Source of the DNA: Rhizobium sullae
GTDB taxonomy: Bacteria; Pseudomonadota; Alphaproteobacteria; Rhizobiales; Rhizobiaceae
Direction of reading: 5' to 3'
NCBI RefSeq assembly: GCF_900169785.1
Contig: NZ_FWER01000032.1
Location: forward strand, 65,802-111,603
DNA length: 45,802 bases
Part shown: piece by piece, positions 41,702-45,802 of the stretch
Layout: each line of letters starts with the position of its first letter
How positions within the stretch are numbered: the stretch's first letter is position 1
The notes under the pieces: generated by a model
What the model saw: only the letters and a program-made list of their open reading frames with translations
Database searches by the model: none
Told to the model about the DNA's origin: nothing
Translations under genes and position numbers: made by a program

Positions 41702-42013
41702 TCAGTCAAACCTCTCGTCGATATGCTGCACCCGGTCGGAAATCACATTGTCGATCACCACATTCGACAGCAGCTTCGGACCAACGGCCCACAAGGCGCG
41801 CATATGATCCGTATCCTCATGCCTGCGATGCGCTTCCTCGCTGGTGAAGGCCTCGGCCAGCAAAATCCTGTCCGGATGGTCCGGCATCGGCACCAGCTCG
41901 ATATAGAGGCAATCCGGATCGAGCCGGCTCTTCTCCAGATGCTCCCGCGCCGCCTCAAGATAGGCCGCGCGCTGTCCGGGCTTGGTGGTGAAGAATCCGA
42001 CGATGCATTTCAT
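41702..42013 (-). CDS. Antibiotic biosynthesis monooxygenase (ABM)-domain protein
   Basis: Protein of 103 residues of the dimeric alpha/beta-barrel ABM (YgiN-like) family. MKCIVGFFTTKPGQRAAYLE, CLYIELVPMPDHPDRILLAE and EEAHRRHEDTDHMRALW are typical. Members include quinol monooxygenases that need no cofactor; the substrate is unknown. It faces uvrB tail-to-tail and is bounded on the other side by the displaced copy of the uvrB 3' end at 42133-42219. An upstream extension of the frame runs into that copy and is not real. The ATG at 42013 fits the family start. Confidence 0.85.
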   Translation of the reverse strand: MKCIVGFFTTKPGQRAAYLEAAREHLEKSRLDPDCLYIELVPMPDHPDRILLAEAFTSEEAHRRHEDTDHMRALWAVGPKLLSNVVIDNVISDRVQHIDERFD

Positions 42014-42132
42014 GGCGGCCTCCGAGCCTTGGTCCGTCCCGAAGCTTCGCCTATGCGCCGGTCGAAGACAAGCGCGACACTCTCTCGTCCTCTCCGTCAT
42101 CCTCGGACGCCTCCCGGCCTCTCGTCCACGAC

Positions 42133-42219
42133 AAAGACGGGCGCCGGCTCCCACGAGAATCCGGTGAATCAGAAGCGCAAGGGAGGACGAAGGGGGAAAC
42201 GGGCCGGCCGACGCGGTAA
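42133..42219 (+). repeat. uvrB': Displaced partial copy of the uvrB 3' end
   Basis: These 87 bases match uvrB 41531-41618 closely and in the same orientation. In matching frames uvrB reads KTGAGSYEDPAEQKRKGRTK and the copy reads KTGAGSHENPVNQKRKGGRR; both end with a stop codon. The copy lacks the rest of uvrB and has diverged, including at least one indel. It lies 515 bases past the true end, on the far side of the ABM gene. Confidence 0.8.
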
Positions 42220-42524
42220 TATTTTCCGAACTCGACTTTAAGCTCATTGGTAAATTCCAGAGCTATTCTGCCCTGCTCAATGATCTCGTACGAATTGAGG
42301 GTAAACCTCGTTGAGATAGCTGACCGATTGTTTCTCGGTAATAGCCATATCAAGCTGCGTTCTAACGAACTCAAGTCTTGAAATGCAATCGTGGAGCAAC
42401 TGCCCATGTCTTGATCCAAATCCATTGAATCTCTAGCGTATTTGCGCGCGCCGTTGCATCCGATAGTGTAGCCCTGTGCCCATGGCACTGCCATGAACGG
42501 AACAAATATCACGGCCAGCAGCAT
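42220..42524 (-). CDS. Hypothetical exported protein, C terminus cut at the uvrB-copy junction
   Basis: The frame starts at 42524 with a signal-like MLLAVIFVPFMAVPWAQGYT, cleaved perhaps after AQG. About 80 residues follow, with cysteines in IGCNGARKY and MGSCSTIAF. I recognise no family. From about residue 101 (VGRPVSPF) the frame enters the antisense of the uvrB-tail copy and continues to a stop at 42051, so the original C terminus seems lost. The natural gene may have been longer. It may be expressed as a truncated chimera or be dead. Confidence 0.45.
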
Positions 42525-42577
42525 TGGCGGGATGGCACTCAGCTTAGGTGAAAATCGCGAAGGACCAGGTCAGCCCC

Positions 42578-43210
42578 CTACTCGGCGGCTTCCCCCCGTC
42601 GCTCCGTCACGGCCACCATCGCCACCATCTCCACCTCATACGAATAGCCCTCGAGCATCGTATAGGCATGCTCGATCGCCTCGATTTGCCCTTCCGCCTT
42701 GCGGATGGCGTCGGTGATCGACTGGCTGCGGGCGCGCAGCATGGAGCCGAGCACGTCGGTTTCCGGGCGCCGGCCGAGGCGGTCGATGTGCTGGCGCACG
42801 CGGTTGCGGTGGCGCTCCAGCTCCAGGATATGGAAGCGATTCTTGACGATGTCATCGGAAAGCCTGCGGCGCATGGCGGCTACGGGATCGAAGCTGCCGG
42901 GCTCCCGCTCGTCGAGGATGACGTCGTTGACGAGCTTTTCCAGCATCAGCACGCCTTCGAGGTCCTTGGGGTCGGCAAGCTGCGGATCGTAGCCGGTGTC
43001 GTCGTAAACGCGGCGGCGCACCGGGTCCTTCAAGAGCTCGTAGGCGGTCTGCAGCCGGCCGAAATGCTCCGCATCGCCGCCCGAGTCGGGATGCGCCGTC
43101 TTGGCGGCCTTGCGCCAGGCGCTACGGATCGCCTGCTCGCCGGCATCGCGGTCAAGTCCGAGCAATACATAGGGATCGATCAAACCGCCCACCTGTCCGT
43201 TAGCATTCAC
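42578..43210 (-). CDS. J-domain (DnaJ-like) protein
   Basis: Protein of about 210 residues with an N-terminal J domain: DPYVLLGLDRDAGEQAIRSA, then the HPD triad in KTAHPDSGGDAEHFGRLQTA, and VRRRVYDDTGYDP. HPD is the motif that stimulates DnaK ATPase. The rest is helical and charged, with no zinc-finger or client-binding domain of true DnaJ, so it is a specialised co-chaperone. I prefer the GTG at 43210; a GTG at 43192 or upstream ATGs are possible. A role beyond DnaK contact is unknown. Confidence 0.82.
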   Translation of the reverse strand: MNANGQVGGLIDPYVLLGLDRDAGEQAIRSAWRKAAKTAHPDSGGDAEHFGRLQTAYELLKDPVRRRVYDDTGYDPQLADPKDLEGVLMLEKLVNDVILDEREPGSFDPVAAMRRRLSDDIVKNRFHILELERHRNRVRQHIDRLGRRPETDVLGSMLRARSQSITDAIRKAEGQIEAIEHAYTMLEGYSYEVEMVAMVAVTERRGEAAE

Positions 43211-43966
43211 CTGTCCCCATTCCCGTGACCTACCCCCTCGGCCCGCCCGCATCAAGCCCGAAGCACCGGCGCCCGCCATATTCGGGTCCAGTCGGGACGA
43301 AATTATGGTTTGCCTGCAGGCCACGCTCCCCAACCTGCAATTTCCGGTACGAGCCTCCCGCAATCTCGCGATACGTTGCAATCGCCTCACCTGCAATTTC
43401 TAACCCTAAATGTTGAAATTGCTTCCCCTCCCGCAGTGGGGAGGAGCCTTGCTCAGACGTTGCATTATCCCGAACTCGTCTGCCTGACGCGCAGCTGCCG
43501 CCGTCATCATCGCTGCGGTCGCGAGGAGAAGACGACCGGCCCCTGCTGCGTTTCGACGACGAGCGCCAGTGCTTCGATACCGCCCTGCCGCTGGCCGGGG
43601 AACTTTGCCAGCAGGTCATGGCCGGCGAGCACCCGCGCCGTTGGTGCCGGCGGCAGATGGCGGCGACGCGGTGGAGATAGCGGCCGCGGCGGCGAAGGGT
43701 CGCGCGACGGAGGCCAATGTTCCGCAGCGTCCTTCGCGAGCTTGCATCGCCCGCACCGGCGGCGCGGTGCCGTTGTGGTACGGAATCCGCAAATGGCACA
43801 GGCCCGGCCGTGGCGTGTAACCTTTCGTCAAGTGTTTGAATCTTTGGCATTTCCGGGCTTGCGGCAGCGCATGCCACAATATTACCGCTTGCTTTTTTCC
43901 CTGAATGCTGTCACCAATTGCGGCACTCGGGCATTAGCATGCCGGTGACTGGACAGATGTGGTAAA
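43211..43966. other. Long non-coding or decayed region with short repeats
   Basis: No gene with homology was found across about 750 bases. ACCTGCAATTTC occurs twice (43333-43344 and 43389-43400). The second copy forms an inverted repeat with GAAATTGC at 43415-43422. A palindromic stretch CTCCCGCAGTGGGGAG lies near 43428-43443, in the style of the repeats in uvrB. On the minus strand, one frame ending at 43507 reads like a protein end (VLAGHDLLAKFPGQ, LALVVETQQGPVV), but it has no start with support. It may be a decayed gene. Confidence 0.4.
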
Positions 43967-44074
43967 GCCTTCCGTAGCGGAAGGCGGCGCGGGTAATCCC
44001 CGCCTGCGTAGACGTTCTTTCCCCGTACGTGACTTCTCCGACTGACCCTTCGTTCCGGTCTAACGGGACGAAAG
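43967..44074 (+). promoter_or_regulatory. Structured 5' leader of the cold-shock gene
   Basis: Three hairpins precede the ATG at 44142. GCCTTCCG (43967-43974) pairs with CGGAAGGC (43978-43985). GGCG-C-GGG pairs with CCCCGCC (about 43984-44003, with a bulge). TTCGTTCCG (44049-44057) pairs with CGGGACGAA (44064-44072), allowing a G-U pair. A long folded leader is usual for CspA-type genes, where temperature alters translation. Regulation here is inferred. Confidence 0.5.
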
Positions 44075-44141
44075 CTAAAGCCGTCCGCTTCCTCTCGGGG
44101 GCGCGGATACCAGACAGACTAAGGGAAAAGGACTATCCCAC

Positions 44142-44354
44142 ATGGCCACCAAGGGCATCGTAAAATTCTTCAACCAGGACAAGGGTTTTGGTTTCATCAC
44201 TCCGGACGGCGGCGCCAAGGACGTATTCGTCCACATCTCCGCTCTGCAGGCGTCGGGCATCCAGTCGCTGCGCGAAGGCCAGCAGGTCACCTTCGACACC
44301 GAGCCGGATCGCATGGGCAAGGGCCCGAAGGCCGTGAACATCTCGGCCAACTAA
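44142..44354 (+). CDS. cspA: Cold-shock protein, CspA family
   Basis: Single-domain cold-shock RNA chaperone of 70 residues, about the family's full length. The RNA-binding motifs are KGFGFITPDG (RNP1) and VFVHISAL (RNP2), with the typical MATKGIVKFFNQD start. It binds single-stranded RNA and melts structure. AAGGGAAAAGGA precedes the ATG by about eight bases. It is a single gene with its own structured leader and a strong terminator. Several paralogues are normal in rhizobia, so the symbol marks the family rather than the exact orthologue. Confidence 0.93.
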   Translation: MATKGIVKFFNQDKGFGFITPDGGAKDVFVHISALQASGIQSLREGQQVTFDTEPDRMGKGPKAVNISAN

Positions 44355-44383
44355 TTCGATTTCTGTGTCAAGCAGGAATGAGA

Positions 44384-44409
44384 ACGGCGCCTCCCCTGGC
44401 GCCGTTTTT
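44384..44409 (+). terminator. Rho-independent terminator of cspA
   Basis: ACGGCGCC (44384-44391) pairs exactly with GGCGCCGT (44398-44405) around the loop TCCCCT, and T residues follow. It lies 30 bases after the cspA stop. There is no T run on the other strand, so it should not serve dusA. Confidence 0.9.
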
Positions 44410-44420
44410 CGTTTTGATCG

Positions 44421-45458
44421 TCAGGCGCTCAGCGCCGCCTTGGCACCGGAAAAATCCACCGCCGCAAAGGCCGCCGCGATCACCTCCGGCCCGGCGCCTG
44501 CCTTCGCCGCATCGACCGAGAGAACCTGCCGGTAGCGCCGCGCACCGGGCAAGCCGGTAAACAGCCCCACCATATGCCGCGCCACGTGCTGCAGCCGCCC
44601 GCCGCTTGCGATATGCCGCGCGGCATAGACCATCATGCGGTCGCGCAGCCCGTCCCAATCCGGCACCGCCGCCGGCGCGCCGAAGAAGCGATGATCGAGA
44701 TCCGCGAGGATCCCAGCGTTCTGATAGGCCGCCCGCCCGAGCATTACGCCGTCGACATGCTTCAAATGTGCCGCTGCCTCGTCCAGCGTCTGGATGCCGC
44801 CGTTGATACCGATGAAGACGTCCGGCCAACGCTCCTTCATGCGATAGACAATGCCGTAGTCGAGCGGCGGGATCTCGCGGTTCTCCTTTGGGCTCAAGCC
44901 CTTCAGCCAGGCCTTGCGGGCGTGAATCCACACCGCATCGGCCCCGGCATCGAGCACCCGCAACAAGAGTTCCGGCAGCGCCGCCTCCGGCTCCTGGTCG
45001 TCGACTCCGATCCGGCATTTCACCGTCACCGGTACTTTGGAGACGGCCTTCATCGCCGCAACGCCATCCGCCACCACCTCCGGCGTCAGCATCAGGCAGG
45101 CGCCGAAAGTTCCCGACTGTACCCGGTCTGATGGACAGCCGACGTTGAGGTTGATCTCGTCGTAGCCGTAGGGGGCGGCGATCCGCACCGCCTCGGCAAG
45201 TTTTGCCGGATCCGACCCGCCAAGCTGCAGCGCCACCGGATGCTCCTCGGCGTCAAACGCCAGCAGCCTCTCCTGCGGCCCGTGGATGATCGCGTCGGCG
45301 ACGACCATTTCGGTATAGAGCAAGGCATTGCGGCTGATCTGCCGGTGGAAGTACCGGCAGTGACGGTCCGTCCAATCGATCATAGGTGCAACGGCGAAGA
45401 CGGGGCCATTGGAATAATGCCCCTTGCCGTCCGCCACAGACATCTTGCCTTGCGTCAT
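44421..45458 (-). CDS. dusA: tRNA-dihydrouridine synthase A
   Basis: FMN-dependent enzyme of 345 residues that reduces uridines in the tRNA D-loop using NADPH. FAVAPMIDWTDRHCRYFHRQ opens the barrel. The active-site cysteine is Cys108 in EINLNVGCPSDRV. VTVKCRIGVDD and FIGINGGIQTLDEA follow, and VDGVMLGRAAYQNAG completes the FMN phosphate site; the DusA-type C-terminal helical domain ends the protein. It is convergent with cspA. The ATG at 45458 gives a short polar leader; a later start is possible. Confidence 0.94.
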   Translation of the reverse strand: MTQGKMSVADGKGHYSNGPVFAVAPMIDWTDRHCRYFHRQISRNALLYTEMVVADAIIHGPQERLLAFDAEEHPVALQLGGSDPAKLAEAVRIAAPYGYDEINLNVGCPSDRVQSGTFGACLMLTPEVVADGVAAMKAVSKVPVTVKCRIGVDDQEPEAALPELLLRVLDAGADAVWIHARKAWLKGLSPKENREIPPLDYGIVYRMKERWPDVFIGINGGIQTLDEAAAHLKHVDGVMLGRAAYQNAGILADLDHRFFGAPAAVPDWDGLRDRMMVYAARHIASGGRLQHVARHMVGLFTGLPGARRYRQVLSVDAAKAGAGPEVIAAAFAAVDFSGAKAALSA

Positions 45459-45587
45459 GATAACTCAATCTCGTTTCGCTGCCGCCCCGCTGCTCCGAAC
45501 CGGCGCATGGAGAGCTCAGCTCACGCGGGACGAGGGCTTATACAGAAGAAACAGGTCCAAGGCCAGCTCGCGTCATCGCTGCATCGC

Positions 45588-45802
45588 TTAAGCCGCAATG
45601 AGCAGCAGCACGTAGGCGATGACGGTCACCATCAGCCCGCGGAAAGCGAACGTCACGCAGCGGTATTTGCCGCGCGCGATGGCCGACAGGATGTCGGCAT
45701 TGTTGAGATATTCGTTGAAGAGATAGACCTCGTCCCGGCGCTGCGCGGCATCCCAGAAGCGATGGCGGTGCTTGCCCCAGGAACCCCAGAAAAGCGAGGT
45801 CG
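45588..45802 (-). CDS. C-terminal part of a Pycsar-effector-like membrane protein (partial)
   Basis: The last 71 codons of a gene whose start lies beyond the window; stop TAA at 45588-45590. It reads SLFWGSWGKHRHRFWDAAQR, then YLFNEYLNNADILSAIARGK and a final membrane helix (LMVTVIAYVLLLIAA). The layout, an F/W-rich strand, a short helical segment, an ARGKYR-like turn and a closing helix, resembles the C terminus of PycTM effectors (DUF5706-like). This rests on pattern alone. The N-terminal helices and any adjacent nucleotide cyclase would be outside the window. Confidence 0.4.
   Translation of the reverse strand, partial: TSLFWGSWGKHRHRFWDAAQRRDEVYLFNEYLNNADILSAIARGKYRCVTFAFRGLMVTVIAYVLLLIAA

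Noticed and set aside
43507..43660. Protein-like C-terminal fragment on the minus strand (VLAGHDLLAKFPGQ)
   Set aside because: Without a supported start or a recognised family it is not listed as a gene; noted in the gap entry.
1..45802. CRISPR arrays, insertion sequences, prophage, rRNA
   Set aside because: No regularly spaced repeats, transposase, integrase, phage structural genes or ribosomal RNA sequence were seen.

Overview
The window reads as chromosomal DNA of a member of the Rhizobiaceae (alphaproteobacteria; Rhizobium or Ensifer/Sinorhizobium type). The grounds are uniformly high GC, rhizobial-style cobT and cobS, a DUF1289 plus TIGR02281 aspartic-protease pair, a UvrB with long terminal extensions, a CspA-type cold-shock gene next to dusA, and short GC-rich palindromic repeats. 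No prophage, insertion sequence, CRISPR array, rRNA or tRNA was seen.

Layout. 1-2.6 kb: a dead GNAT gene, then an OmpR/TctE-like two-component system on the minus strand. 2.7-5.5 kb: a CmoA-like enzyme paired with an ICMT-like membrane methyltransferase, a small CDF-like protein and dgkA. 5.6-8.5 kb: divergent cobT and cobS, a DUF1289 protein and a membrane-anchored aspartic protease. 8.6-12.5 kb: an ArsR-led operon with two tandem SRPBCC genes, two DUF1801 proteins and small orphan genes. 12.5-14.6 kb: an ABC-2 exporter and a broken TauE/SafE gene. 15-17.3 kb: two VOC proteins, a second ICMT-like protein and a third SRPBCC protein. 17.6-22.8 kb: an extensin-like protein, a Cache chemoreceptor, a YciA-type thioesterase, a membrane protein and a PhnB-like VOC protein. 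23-28.4 kb: a DUF1800-DUF1501 pair, a DUF486 protein, a YCII protein, a remnant of a cell-wall hydrolase and a diguanylate cyclase. 28.4-35 kb: an MFS transporter, an AraC regulator and paoABC (periplasmic aldehyde oxidoreductase). 35-38.5 kb: small enzymes and a class III adenylate cyclase. 38.6-45.8 kb: uvrB, a monooxygenase-like gene, a scar carrying a copy of the uvrB tail, a J-domain protein, cspA, dusA and the 3' end of a gene resembling Pycsar effectors.

How genes work together. cobT and cobS carry out the last steps of cobalamin assembly. The paoABC subunits form one molybdenum enzyme, probably controlled by the AraC gene just upstream. The ArsR repressor probably controls itself and the SRPBCC genes that overlap it. 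Much of the rest is a loose collection of small, environment-linked proteins (VOC, SRPBCC, YCII, DUF1801, DHFR-like, GNAT), an accessory-gene signature seen in soil bacteria.

No clearly new multi-gene system is proven. The items most worth a second look are the CmoA-like/ICMT-like pair without CmoB, the in-frame palindromic repeats inside uvrB, the displaced copy of the uvrB tail that cuts into another reading frame, and the Pycsar-like gene leaving the window.
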